NCBI RefSeq assembly: GCF_003752505.1
Contig: NZ_RKHO01000001.1
Location: 682,001-746,000, forward strand
Length of the DNA: 64,000 bases
Direction: 5' to 3'
From: Nocardioides aurantiacus
GTDB lineage: Bacteria; Actinomycetota; Actinomycetes; Propionibacteriales; Nocardioidaceae
How positions within the stretch are numbered: the first letter of the stretch is position 1; each line of letters begins with the position of its first letter. Position numbers and translations under genes: made by a program. The notes beneath the pieces were generated by a model. That model was not told the origin of the DNA. It did not search any database and saw nothing but the letters and a program-made list of their open reading frames with translations. Shown in pieces: positions 8,636 to 21,149 of this stretch.

Positions 8636-8895
8636 GCCGCTCCGACTGTTACTCTCACGCCGCGATGTCCTCACCAGGTGCCGAACGAGACGAGGCACCC
8701 AGGGGCGACCCGTGGCACGCCTTCGGCTACATCGTCGCGGGAGTCCTGTTCTACGGACTGCTGGGATGGCTGGCCGACCAGTGGCTGGGTACGTCGTTCG
8801 TCGTGGCCCTGGGCATCCTCATCGGTGCCGGCCTCGGCATCTACATGACCATCGCCCGTTTCGATGCGCTGCCCCGGCAGCACGGAAAGAACTAG
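8632..8895 (+). CDS. AtpZ/AtpI-family small membrane protein
   Basis: An 87-residue protein with two membrane helices separated by a short turn. DPWHAFGYIVAG, LLGWLADQWLGT and IGAGLGIYMTIARF are typical of the AtpZ/AtpI family found beside F0 genes and linked to ion supply or c-ring assembly. GTG 8632 is chosen because AGGAGG at 8616-8621 lies ten bases upstream and the start overlaps the previous stop (GTGA). An internal ATG at 8665 would give 76 residues but lacks a ribosome site. The stop lies ten bases before the atpB start. Confidence 0.78.
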   Translation: MSRSDCYSHAAMSSPGAERDEAPRGDPWHAFGYIVAGVLFYGLLGWLADQWLGTSFVVALGILIGAGLGIYMTIARFDALPRQHGKN

Positions 8896-8905
8896 GGGAA
8901 TCGCT

Positions 8906-9718
8906 TTGAACGTGACCGGACTTGTCCTCCGCGCCGCCGAGGGCGGCGAGGGTGGATTCGAGGCCCCCGGCCCGGCCAGCTTCGACCTGCCCCCCGTGTT
9001 CAGCGTCGCGGGCGTCGGCGTCACCAAGCCGATGCTGCAGCTGGTCCTCGGCGCGGTCCTCGTCTTCGGCTTCCTCTACCTCGCGGCCCGCAAGCGCGCG
9101 ATGGTCCCCGGGCGGCTCCAGTTCGCCGGCGAGCAGGCCTACAGCGGCGTCCGCAACGGCGTGGGCCGCGACATCATCGGCTCGCGCGACTTCATGCCCT
9201 ACGTGCCCTACCTGGTCGCGATGTTCTTCTTCATCCTGATCAACAACTGGTTCGCCGCGATCCCGTTCATCCAGTTCCCGACCTTCAGCCGGGCCTCCAT
9301 GGCCTACGCCCTGGCCGGTCTGAGCTGGCTGGTCTACAACGCCGTCGGCATCCGCAAGCACGGCTTCCTGGGCTACCTCAAGCTCCAGTGCGTGCCCTCG
9401 GGCGTCGGGGTGGCGCTGCTGCCCCTGCTGATCCCGCTGGAGTTCTTCTCCAACCTCATCGTCCGACCGGTCACGCTGGCGCTGCGACTCTTCGCCAACA
9501 TGTTCGCCGGCCACCTGCTGCTGATCCTGTTCGCGGTCGGTGGCGAGTACCTCGTGCTGCACTCGGACAACTGGTTCTACCCGGTCGCCGGCGTCGCCGC
9601 CTGGATCATGGCCATCGCGGTCAGCTTCCTGGAGCTGCTGGTGCAGTTCCTCCAGGCCTACGTCTTCGTGCTGCTCAACGCGACCTACATCGCCGGCGCC
9701 CTCGCCGACGAGCACTGA
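8906..9718 (+). CDS. atpB: F0F1 ATP synthase subunit a
   Basis: The membrane stator subunit that with the c-ring forms the proton path. The essential arginine lies in RPVTLALRLFANMFAGH, and the C-terminal helices ELLVQFLQAYVFVLLNATYIAGA carry the polar half-channel residues. I choose TTG 8906 (MNVTGLVL) because GGGGA at 8895-8899 is six bases upstream; GTG 8912 is the alternative but is less well spaced. An 89-base spacer with two small hairpins separates it from atpE. Confidence 0.95.
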   Translation: MNVTGLVLRAAEGGEGGFEAPGPASFDLPPVFSVAGVGVTKPMLQLVLGAVLVFGFLYLAARKRAMVPGRLQFAGEQAYSGVRNGVGRDIIGSRDFMPYVPYLVAMFFFILINNWFAAIPFIQFPTFSRASMAYALAGLSWLVYNAVGIRKHGFLGYLKLQCVPSGVGVALLPLLIPLEFFSNLIVRPVTLALRLFANMFAGHLLLILFAVGGEYLVLHSDNWFYPVAGVAAWIMAIAVSFLELLVQFLQAYVFVLLNATYIAGALADEH

Positions 9719-9722
9719 TCTC

Positions 9723-10014
<292 letters not shown>

Positions 10015-10045
10015 TCCACTCTCCAACGACCGAGGAGAGCGACAC

Positions 10046-10630
10046 ATGTCGTACCCCATCCCAATGTCGGCGGAGCCGAGCCCGCTCGCGGTAGAGCCCG
10101 TCGAGGTCATCGTCGCGCTCGTCGTCTTCGCGATCCTGTTCTTCCTGATCCGCAAGTTCGTCGTGCCCACGTTCGAGAAGACGTTCGCGGAGCGGACGTC
10201 GGCGATCGAGGGCGGGCTCAAGGCGGCCGAGACCAAGCAGGCCGAGGCCGACGCCAAGCTCCACGAGCTCGAGCAGCAGCTCGCGGACGCCCGCCACGAG
10301 GCGGCGCGCATCCGTGAGGAGGCGCGCGAGCAGGGCGCCCAGATCGTGGCCGAGATGCGCGACCAGGCCCAGTCCGAGTCGACCCGCATCGTCGAGCACG
10401 GCAAGTCCCAGATCGAGGCGGAGCGCCAGCAGGCGCTGACGTCGCTGCGGGCCGAGGTGGGCGCGCTCGCCACCTCGCTCGCCGGTCGCATCGTGGGCGA
10501 GAGCCTGGAGGACGACGACCGCTCCTCGCGGGTCGTCGACCGCTTCCTGGCCGACCTCGAGCTGCACGAGGGCGCCCGCTCCGCGGGTGACACCACGGGC
10601 GGCAGCACCACCTCCGGAGGTTCCGTCTGA
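10046..10630 (+). CDS. atpF: F0F1 ATP synthase subunit b
   Basis: The peripheral stalk subunit: one membrane helix at about residues 20-38 (VEVIVALVVFAILFFLIRKF) followed by a long charged coiled coil to about residue 165. The C-terminal 25 residues are a glycine/serine/threonine-rich tail beyond the usual b subunit. A GAGGAGAG ribosome site at 10032-10039 precedes the ATG. The TGA shares one base with the atpH ATG (TGATG). Unlike mycobacteria, which fuse a b-type domain to delta, b and delta here are separate proteins. Confidence 0.95.
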   Translation: MSYPIPMSAEPSPLAVEPVEVIVALVVFAILFFLIRKFVVPTFEKTFAERTSAIEGGLKAAETKQAEADAKLHELEQQLADARHEAARIREEAREQGAQIVAEMRDQAQSESTRIVEHGKSQIEAERQQALTSLRAEVGALATSLAGRIVGESLEDDDRSSRVVDRFLADLELHEGARSAGDTTGGSTTSGGSV

Positions 10631-11448
10631 TGGCACGTTCCGATCTGCGCGGGCCGTCGGCGGACGCCCTGGCCGACCTGACCCAGAAGCTGGGCCAGGG
10701 CGGCACGGACGCGGCCGGCCTCTCGCAGGTGGGCGACGACCTCTTCGCGGTGGCCGGCGTGCTGCGGCGCGAGGCCTCGGTGCGCCGCATGGTCACCGAC
10801 GTCTCCACCGAGTCCCGGGCCAAGTCCGGCCTGGTGCGTCAACTGCTCGACGGCAAGGTCGGCGCCCCGGCGCTCGACCTGGTCGCCGACGCGGTGGAGC
10901 GTCGCTGGACGCGCCCCCGCGACCTGGCGGACGCGCTGGAGCACCTCGGGGTGGTCGCGGTCGTGGACTCGGCCGGGGACGACGCCGAGCGTCTCTCCGA
11001 CGAGCTCTTCACCGTCGGCCGGCTGCTGGAGCAGGAGCCGGACCTCCGGTCGGCGCTGTCCGACCCGGCCCGTTCGACGCAGGACAAGGCCGCGCTGCTG
11101 CGGTCCCTGCTCGAGGGCCGGACCCTCCCGGCGACCCTGCGCCTGACCGAGCAGGCCCTCGCGGGCACCGAGCGCACCGTCTCGATCGCCATCGAGGAGT
11201 ACCAGAAGATCGCGGCCGACGCCCACGGGGCGCGGGTCGCGACCGTCCGCGTCGCCAAGGAGCTCACCGCCGGCGACGAGGAGCGGCTCGCGGCCGCTCT
11301 CGGCCGTCAGTACGACCGTCCGGTGCACCTCAACGTCATCGTCGAGCCCGGCCTGATCGGCGGGATGCGCGTGGAGATCGGTGACGACGTCATCGACGGC
11401 ACCGTGGCCAGCCGCCTCGACGACGCCCGTCGTCGGCTCGCCGGCTGA
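10630..11448 (+). CDS. atpH: F0F1 ATP synthase subunit delta
   Basis: A 272-residue delta subunit that joins the peripheral stalk to the top of the F1 head. It is much longer than the roughly 180-residue enterobacterial form. The extra N-terminal helices (about residues 1-95) are the pattern of streptomycete-type delta subunits. The C-terminal part with KELTAGDEERLAAALGRQYDRPVHLN and the glycine-rich GLIGGMRVEIGDDVIDGTVASRL is the conserved delta/OSCP signature. It is translationally coupled to atpF and separated from atpA by a 61-base spacer. Confidence 0.94.
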   Translation: MARSDLRGPSADALADLTQKLGQGGTDAAGLSQVGDDLFAVAGVLRREASVRRMVTDVSTESRAKSGLVRQLLDGKVGAPALDLVADAVERRWTRPRDLADALEHLGVVAVVDSAGDDAERLSDELFTVGRLLEQEPDLRSALSDPARSTQDKAALLRSLLEGRTLPATLRLTEQALAGTERTVSIAIEEYQKIAADAHGARVATVRVAKELTAGDEERLAAALGRQYDRPVHLNVIVEPGLIGGMRVEIGDDVIDGTVASRLDDARRRLAG

Positions 11449-11509
11449 GGCCTGCGACCGCTCCACCACTTCACACTTCGCTTCACGCACCAGAGAGTAG
11501 GGATGAGAA

Positions 11510-13147
<1,638 letters not shown>

Positions 13148-13153
13148 TCCACC

Positions 13154-15964
<2,811 letters not shown>

Positions 15965-15984
15965 CCAGGTAGCCAGCACGCACG

Positions 15985-16029
15985 CGACGAGGGGTCGCCC
16001 CGGGAGACCGGGGCGGCCCCTCGTCGTTT
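15985..16029 (+). terminator. Terminator of the ATP synthase operon
   Basis: A 19-bp stem: CGACGAGGGG at 15985-15994 pairs with CCCCTCGTCG at 16017-16026, then CGCCCCGG with CCGGGGCG and one T-G wobble, closed by a GAGA tetraloop and followed by TTTC. It is a textbook intrinsic terminator and shares its outer arm with the hairpin at 29711-29752. Confidence 0.88.
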
Positions 16030-16083
16030 CCCGCCGTCTCCTACGCTGAGCGCCACAACCGACGGCGGCGGAACGAGGATCGG

Positions 16084-16524
16084 ATGGCGTGGTGGCTCGT
16101 GCTGCTCGACGTCGTCGGCGCACTGCTGCTGCTCGTCCTCGTGCTGGGCGTCGTGCTCGTCGTACGCCGGCGGGTGCTGGCCCGCCACGGCGGCACCTTC
16201 GAGCTCAGCGTCCGTGACCCCCGCCAGCCGGCCGGCCGGGGCTGGGCGCTCGGCCTGGGCCGCTACCGCGACGACCACCTCGAGTGGTTCCGCATCTTCT
16301 CGCCGCTGCCGCGGCCGCGCCGCACGTGGGGCCGCAACGACCTGACGTTGGAGTCCCAGCGTGCGACCGACGAGGAGGAGGGCTACGCCCTCTACTCCGG
16401 CCACCTCGTCGTGCACTGCTCCACCCCGGCGGGGGAGGTGGAGCTCGCGATGAGCCCGCAGTCGCTCACCGGCCTGCAGTCCTGGCTCGAGGCCGGTCCG
16501 CCGGGCTCGCGCCCCTCGCGCTAG
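16084..16524 (+). CDS. DUF2550 membrane-anchored protein
   Basis: A 146-residue protein with one N-terminal membrane helix (about residues 3-26) and a cytoplasmic beta-rich domain containing WALGLGRYRDDHLEWFRIFS and RTWGRNDL. This is the DUF2550 family, found directly after atpC in mycobacteria and other Actinobacteria; its function is unknown. GAGGA at 16075-16079 precedes the ATG. Its TAG stop lies in a CTAG that also supplies, read on the other strand, the stop of the convergent adenosyltransferase gene. Confidence 0.85.
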   Translation: MAWWLVLLDVVGALLLLVLVLGVVLVVRRRVLARHGGTFELSVRDPRQPAGRGWALGLGRYRDDHLEWFRIFSPLPRPRRTWGRNDLTLESQRATDEEEGYALYSGHLVVHCSTPAGEVELAMSPQSLTGLQSWLEAGPPGSRPSR

Positions 16525-17129
16525 CCCTGGTCCGGCGCGGCGCTGCCGCGCTCGACCCCGCGCTCGCCTCCGGGCACCCACAGCACGTCGCCCAGGTCGC
16601 GGTTGGCGTGGCGGGCGAGGATGAACAGCAGGTCCGAGAGCCGGTTGAGGTAGCGGATCGCCAGGACGTTCATCGAGTCGGCGTGGTGCTCCCACGCCGC
16701 CCAGGCGGAGCGCTCCGCCCGGCGGCACACGGTCCGCGCGACGTGGAGGTGGGCCGCCCCCGGCGTACCCCCGTTGAGGATGAAGGACCGCAGCTTGGGC
16801 AGGTGCTCGTTGTACTCGTCGCACCACGCCTCGAGGCGGTCGACGTAGTCGGGCTCGATGCGCAGCGGGGGGTACTCCGGGTCCGGCACGACCGGCGTGC
16901 AGAAGTCGGCGCCGACGTCGAACAGGTCGTTCTGCACGTGGGTCAGGACGCGCACGACGTCCTCCTCGAGACCGCCCGCGCTCAGCGCGACACCGAGGTG
17001 GGCGTTGGCCTCGTCGACGTCGGCGTAGGCCTGCAGCCGGGCGTCGGTCTTGCTCGTCTCGCTCATGTCCCCCAGTCGCGTGCTGCCGTCGTCCCCGGTC
17101 CGGGTGTAGATGCGCGTGAGGTTCACCAT
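16521..17129 (-). CDS. PduO-type cob(I)alamin adenosyltransferase
   Basis: A 202-residue ATP:corrinoid adenosyltransferase that makes adenosylcobalamin. The ATP-binding N-terminal signature MVNLTRIYTRTGDDGSTRLGD is followed by KTDARLQAYADVDEANAHLG, and the helical core ends with RYLNRLSDLLFILARHANR. I prefer ATG 17129 over GTG 17138 because the family starts MVNLTRIYT. Its cofactor product is needed by the ethylmalonyl-CoA-type mutase encoded at 18985, about 1.9 kb away, so the pair makes functional sense. Confidence 0.92.
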   Translation of the reverse strand: MVNLTRIYTRTGDDGSTRLGDMSETSKTDARLQAYADVDEANAHLGVALSAGGLEEDVVRVLTHVQNDLFDVGADFCTPVVPDPEYPPLRIEPDYVDRLEAWCDEYNEHLPKLRSFILNGGTPGAAHLHVARTVCRRAERSAWAAWEHHADSMNVLAIRYLNRLSDLLFILARHANRDLGDVLWVPGGERGVERGSAAPDQG

Positions 17130-17169
17130 GGGGCCCACCCTAGAGAGGGGCGGTGACCGCCCGCTCCGT

Positions 17170-17175
17170 TAGCCT
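17170..17175 (+). promoter_or_regulatory. Putative -10 element for a leaderless murA transcript
   Basis: TAGCCT ends six bases before the murA ATG, with no ribosome site between, so the message probably starts at or next to the start codon. Confidence 0.45.
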
Positions 17176-17181
17176 CCCGGT

Positions 17182-18486
17182 ATGGGGAGCTTCCGGGTCG
17201 TGTCCGAGGGTCCCTTCACCCGACCCCTGGCCGGTGCGGTCGAGGTCGGGGGCGCCAAGAACTCCGCGCTCAAGCTGCTCGCCGCGACCCTGCTCGCGCC
17301 CGGCCGCTCGGTGGTCCACAACGTCCCGCGCATCCTCGACGTCGCCGTGATGGGCGACCTGCTGGAGCGGCTGGGCTGCACCGTCGAGATCACCTACCCC
17401 GAGCCCTCCGACCCCGCCGCCTCGACCGCCGGTCGCGCCGTGGTCGACGTGCCGGAGAAGCTGCAGCCCGAGGCCCCCTACGAGCTCGTACGCCGGCTCC
17501 GGGCCTCGATCGCGGTCCTCGGTCCGCTGACCGCCCGGTGCCACCGCGCCAGCGTCGCCCTGCCCGGCGGTGACGCGATCGGCTCGCGCGGTCTCGACAT
17601 GCACATCCAGGGCCTCGAGGCGCTCGGCGCGTCGGTCCGCATCGAGCACGGCCAGGTCGTCGCCGAGGTGGCCGGTCGCCGGCTCGTCGGCGCCGAGATC
17701 GCGCTGGACTTCCCCTCGGTCGGGGCCACCGAGAACCTGCTGATGGCCGCGGTGCTGGCGCAGGGCCGCACCGTGATCGACAACGTCGCCCGCGAGCCCG
17801 AGATCGTCGACCTGTGCCGGATGCTCCAGGCGATGGGGGCACGCATCGACGGGGTCGGCAGCCCGACGCTCGAGGTGGAGGGCGTGGACCGGCTCGCGCC
17901 GGTGGAGCACCGCACCGTCACCGACCGGATCGTCACCGGCACCTGGGTCTTCGCGACGGCGATCGCCGGCGGGGAGCTGCACGTCGGCGCCGGCGTGGCC
18001 GAGCACCTCGACCTCGTGCTCGACAAGCTGGTGGCCGCCGGGTTGGAGCTCGACGTCGACCCGGACGGGTTCACGGTCCGCTGCGAGCGCCGGCTGCGGG
18101 CCTTCGACGTGGTGACGCTGCCCTACCCGGGGTTCCCCACCGACCTGCAGCCGTTCGCGATGGCCCTGGCCGCGGTCTCCGAGGGCACCGCGATGATCAC
18201 CGAGAACGTCTTCGAGGCGCGCTTCATGTTCGCCCAGGAGCTGGCCCGGCTCGGGGCGGACCTGCGCACCGACGGCCACCACGCCGTGGTCCGGGGCACG
18301 CCGCTGCTCTCGGGCGCCCCCGTGGAGGCGCACGACATCCGCGCCGGCGCGGCGCTGGTGCTCGCCGGCCTGGCCTCGCAGGGCACCACCCTGGTGGCCG
18401 AGGGCCACCACGTCGACCGCGGCTACCCGCGGTTCGCCGAGACGCTGGCCGCGGTCGGCGCCGACGTCAGCCGCGTCGACGACTGA
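17182..18486 (+). CDS. murA: UDP-N-acetylglucosamine 1-carboxyvinyltransferase
   Basis: A 434-residue enzyme transferring enolpyruvate from PEP to UDP-GlcNAc, the first committed peptidoglycan step. The EPSP-synthase fold is clear from [16 protein letters not shown] and [20 protein letters not shown]. The loop that carries the catalytic cysteine in most bacteria (PGGC) reads [13 protein letters not shown] here, with D131 at that position. M. tuberculosis and Chlamydia MurA also have Asp there and are intrinsically insensitive to fosfomycin. The gene follows the adenosyltransferase gene divergently, as in mycobacteria. Confidence 0.95.
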   Translation: MGSFRVVSEGPFTRPLAGAVEVGGAKNSALKLLAATLLAPGRSVVHNVPRILDVAVMGDLLERLGCTVEITYPEPSDPAASTAGRAVVDVPEKLQPEAPYELVRRLRASIAVLGPLTARCHRASVALPGGDAIGSRGLDMHIQGLEALGASVRIEHGQVVAEVAGRRLVGAEIALDFPSVGATENLLMAAVLAQGRTVIDNVAREPEIVDLCRMLQAMGARIDGVGSPTLEVEGVDRLAPVEHRTVTDRIVTGTWVFATAIAGGELHVGAGVAEHLDLVLDKLVAAGLELDVDPDGFTVRCERRLRAFDVVTLPYPGFPTDLQPFAMALAAVSEGTAMITENVFEARFMFAQELARLGADLRTDGHHAVVRGTPLLSGAPVEAHDIRAGAALVLAGLASQGTTLVAEGHHVDRGYPRFAETLAAVGADVSRVDD

Positions 18487-18559
18487 GGTCGGGCGGATCC
18501 CCGCCAGCCGGGCCTCCCGGGCGCGTCACGGAACCCCCGAGGTGTGTCGGGCGTCGAGG

Positions 18560-18916
18560 ATGGGCAGGGGTAGGCAGGGGGTGGTGCTCGTGGAGCACTC
18601 CACGAACGGGAGCACGATCGTGCTGGGCGGCACGCTCGACGTGCGCTGCACGGCCACGCTGCGCGCCCTGGTGTACGACGCCCTGGCGGAGGGCCACGGC
18701 ACGGTGGTCGTCGACCTCGGCGGCGTCGACTCGGTCGACCTGACCACGCTCAAGCTGCTGGCGGTGGCCAGCCGGAGCGCGCAGCGCCAGGGGCGCCGGG
18801 TGGTGCTGCGGGGCTGCACGAGCGGCGTACGACGGCTGCTGCACCTCTCGCACCTGCGGGGGCTGCTGGCCGTGGAGCCGGCGCACCGCTCCGACACCTC
18901 GGTCCGAGGCGTGTGA
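18560..18916 (+). CDS. STAS-domain protein, possible anti-sigma factor antagonist
   Basis: About 118 residues forming one STAS domain: VLVEHSTNGSTIVLGGTLDV, then GTVVVDLGGVDSVDLTTLKLL and RSAQRQGRRVVLRG. The family binds anti-sigma factors or senses small molecules. At the usual phosphorylation motif DSSG this protein has DLTT, so control by serine phosphorylation is uncertain; a threonine might substitute. The start is unclear: ATG 18560 is listed, but GTG at 18542, 18581 or 18584 are in frame. No anti-sigma kinase is adjacent. Confidence 0.7.
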   Translation: MGRGRQGVVLVEHSTNGSTIVLGGTLDVRCTATLRALVYDALAEGHGTVVVDLGGVDSVDLTTLKLLAVASRSAQRQGRRVVLRGCTSGVRRLLHLSHLRGLLAVEPAHRSDTSVRGV

Positions 18917-18948
18917 GATGTCCCGCGTGTGACGCAGTGCACATCCCT

Positions 18949-18977
18949 TACCCGGCGGTAGCCATCGGGCCTAACCT
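18949..18977 (+). promoter_or_regulatory. Putative promoter of meaA
   Basis: A TTACCC -35-like hexamer at 18949-18954 and a TAACCT -10-like hexamer at 18972-18977 are 17 bases apart. The -10 ends seven bases before the ATG, again suggesting a leaderless message. Confidence 0.5.
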
Positions 18978-18984
18978 CAGCCCC

Positions 18985-21012
18985 ATGAGCCAGACGCCGC
19001 CTCCGCCGTCCCCCCGGCCCGAGAAGGACCGCCCCTGGGTGATGCGGACCTACGCCGGCCACAGCTCGGCCGCGGAGTCCAACAAGCTCTACCGCAACAA
19101 CCTCTCCAAGGGGCAGACCGGCCTCTCGGTGGCCTTCGACCTCCCGACGCAGACCGGCTACGACCCCGACAGCCCGCTGGCCCGCGGCGAGGTCGGCAAG
19201 GTCGGCGTGCCGGTGCCGCACCTCGGTGAGATGCGACGGCTGTTCGAGGACATCCCGCTGACCGGGATGAACACCTCGATGACCATCAACGCCACCGCGA
19301 TGTGGCTGCTCGCGCTCTACCAGGTGGTCGCCGAGGAGCAGAACCCCGATCTCGACCCGACCGAGGTCGCGGCGCAGCTCGCGGGCACCACCCAGAACGA
19401 CATCATCAAGGAGTACCTCTCCCGCGGGACCTACGTGTTCCCGCCCGAGCACTCGCTGCGGCTGATCGCCGACGTCATCGCCTACACCGTCCACGAGATC
19501 CCGAAGTGGAACCCGATCAACATCTGCAGCTACCACCTGCAGGAGGCCGGGGCGACGCCGACGCAGGAGCTGGCCTACGCGTTGTGCACCGCCATCGCCG
19601 TCCTCGACGCCGTGCGCGACTCCGGGCAGGTCTCGGAGGAGGACTTCGGCAGGGTCGTGGGCCGCATCTCCTTCTTCGTCAACGCCGGCGTGCGGTTCGT
19701 CGAGGAGATGTGCAAGATGCGCGCCTTCGTGCAGCTGTGGGACGAGATCACCCGCGAGCGCTACGGCGTCACCGACGAGAAGATGCGTCGGTTCCGCTAC
19801 GGCGTGCAGGTCAACTCGCTGGGGCTGACCGAGGCGCAGCCGGAGAACAACGTGCAGCGCATCGTGCTGGAGATGCTCGGCGTCACGCTGTCCAAGCAGG
19901 CCCGGGCCCGCGCGGTGCAGCTGCCCGCCTGGAACGAGGCGCTCGGACTGCCCCGCCCGTGGGACCAGCAGTGGTCGCTGCGGCTGCAGCAGGTGCTCGC
20001 CTTCGAGTCCGACCTGCTGGAGTACGACGACCTCTTCGAGGGCAGCCACGTCGTCGAGGCCAAGGTCGCCCAGCTGGTGGCCGACGCCCGCGCCGAGATG
20101 GACCGCGTGCAGGCCCTCGGCGGAGCCGTCGCCGCCGTCGAGTCCGGCTACATGAAGCAGGCGCTGGTCAGCAGCCACGCCGCCCGCCGGGGCCGCATCG
20201 AGAGCGGCGAGGAGGTCGTGGTCGGGGTCAACCGCTTCGAGACCACCGCCGAGTCGCCGCTGACGGCCGACCTCGACGGCGCGATCCAGGCCGCCGACCC
20301 CGAGGCCGAGCGCTCGGCCCTCGCCGGGCTCGAGCAGTGGCGGGCCGGGCGCGACCAGGGCGCCGTCGACCGGGCGTTGGCCGAGCTGGCCGCCGCCGCC
20401 AAGACCGACACGAACCTGATGGCCGCCACGCTCGTCGCGGCGCGCGCCGGGGCGACGACGGGGGAGTGGGCCGGCACGCTGCGCGAGGTGTTCGGCGAGT
20501 TCCGCGCCCCCACCGGGGTGTCCGGCGCGGTCGGCGTGGCCGACGCCGGCGCCGAGCTGACCGCGGTGCGCGAGCGGGTGCGGGCGACCTCGGAGGAGCT
20601 CGGCGGGCGGCTGCGGCTGCTGGTCGGGAAGCCCGGTCTCGACGGCCACTCCAACGGCGCGGAGCAGGTCGCGGTCCGGGCACGTGACGCCGGCTTCGAG
20701 GTCGTCTACCAGGGCATCCGGCTCACCCCGGCCCAGATCGTGGCCGCGGCCGTGGCCGAGGACGTCCACTGCGTCGGCCTGTCGATCCTGTCCGGGTCGC
20801 ACATGGAGCTGGTGCCGGACGTGCTCGACCAGATGCGGGACGCCGGTCTGGACGACGTGCCGGTGATCGTGGGCGGGATCATCCCCGACCGTGACGCCCG
20901 TGCCCTCAAGGAGCTGGGGGTCGCCGCGGTGTTCACGCCCAAGGACTTCAGCCTGACCCAGGCGATGGGCGGCATCGTCGACGCGATCCGGGTGGCCCAC
21001 CAACTGGTCTAG
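18985..21012 (+). CDS. meaA: MeaA-type acyl-CoA mutase (probable ethylmalonyl-CoA mutase)
   Basis: A 675-residue single-chain coenzyme B12-dependent mutase. The N-terminal TIM-barrel domain begins RTYAGHSSAAESNKLYRNNL, and the C-terminal cobalamin domain carries the DxHxxG motif with D553, H555 and G558. The YAGHSSAAESN opening is the MeaA form; methylmalonyl-CoA mutase large subunits differ there and usually pair with a small subunit, which is absent. MeaA proteins convert (2R)-ethylmalonyl-CoA to methylsuccinyl-CoA. Ccr, epimerase and MeaB genes in this window support that role. Methylmalonyl-CoA or isobutyryl-CoA as substrate cannot be excluded. Confidence 0.88.
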   Translation: MSQTPPPPSPRPEKDRPWVMRTYAGHSSAAESNKLYRNNLSKGQTGLSVAFDLPTQTGYDPDSPLARGEVGKVGVPVPHLGEMRRLFEDIPLTGMNTSMTINATAMWLLALYQVVAEEQNPDLDPTEVAAQLAGTTQNDIIKEYLSRGTYVFPPEHSLRLIADVIAYTVHEIPKWNPINICSYHLQEAGATPTQELAYALCTAIAVLDAVRDSGQVSEEDFGRVVGRISFFVNAGVRFVEEMCKMRAFVQLWDEITRERYGVTDEKMRRFRYGVQVNSLGLTEAQPENNVQRIVLEMLGVTLSKQARARAVQLPAWNEALGLPRPWDQQWSLRLQQVLAFESDLLEYDDLFEGSHVVEAKVAQLVADARAEMDRVQALGGAVAAVESGYMKQALVSSHAARRGRIESGEEVVVGVNRFETTAESPLTADLDGAIQAADPEAERSALAGLEQWRAGRDQGAVDRALAELAAAAKTDTNLMAATLVAARAGATTGEWAGTLREVFGEFRAPTGVSGAVGVADAGAELTAVRERVRATSEELGGRLRLLVGKPGLDGHSNGAEQVAVRARDAGFEVVYQGIRLTPAQIVAAAVAEDVHCVGLSILSGSHMELVPDVLDQMRDAGLDDVPVIVGGIIPDRDARALKELGVAAVFTPKDFSLTQAMGGIVDAIRVAHQLV

Positions 21013-21149
21013 TTCGAGCGGCTCAAATTGTCGCCCGACGAGTCGTACCCCGTCACACGCGTCCCACGACGTCGTACTGTGCGAGGCGGACGGATGGAGC
21101 GACCAGGAGGCCGGTCGCCCACGCTTGAGACCGAGGCGGATCGCCCCCC

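Noticed and set aside
19302-20687. Second plus-strand frame inside meaA
   Set aside because: Arg/Gly-rich composition without motifs; the meaA frame carries the mutase and B12 signatures.
18985-21012. Calling the mutase methylmalonyl-CoA mutase
   Set aside because: The N-terminal YAGHSSAAESN signature and single-chain form fit MeaA, and Ccr is present; the call is still kept as probable.
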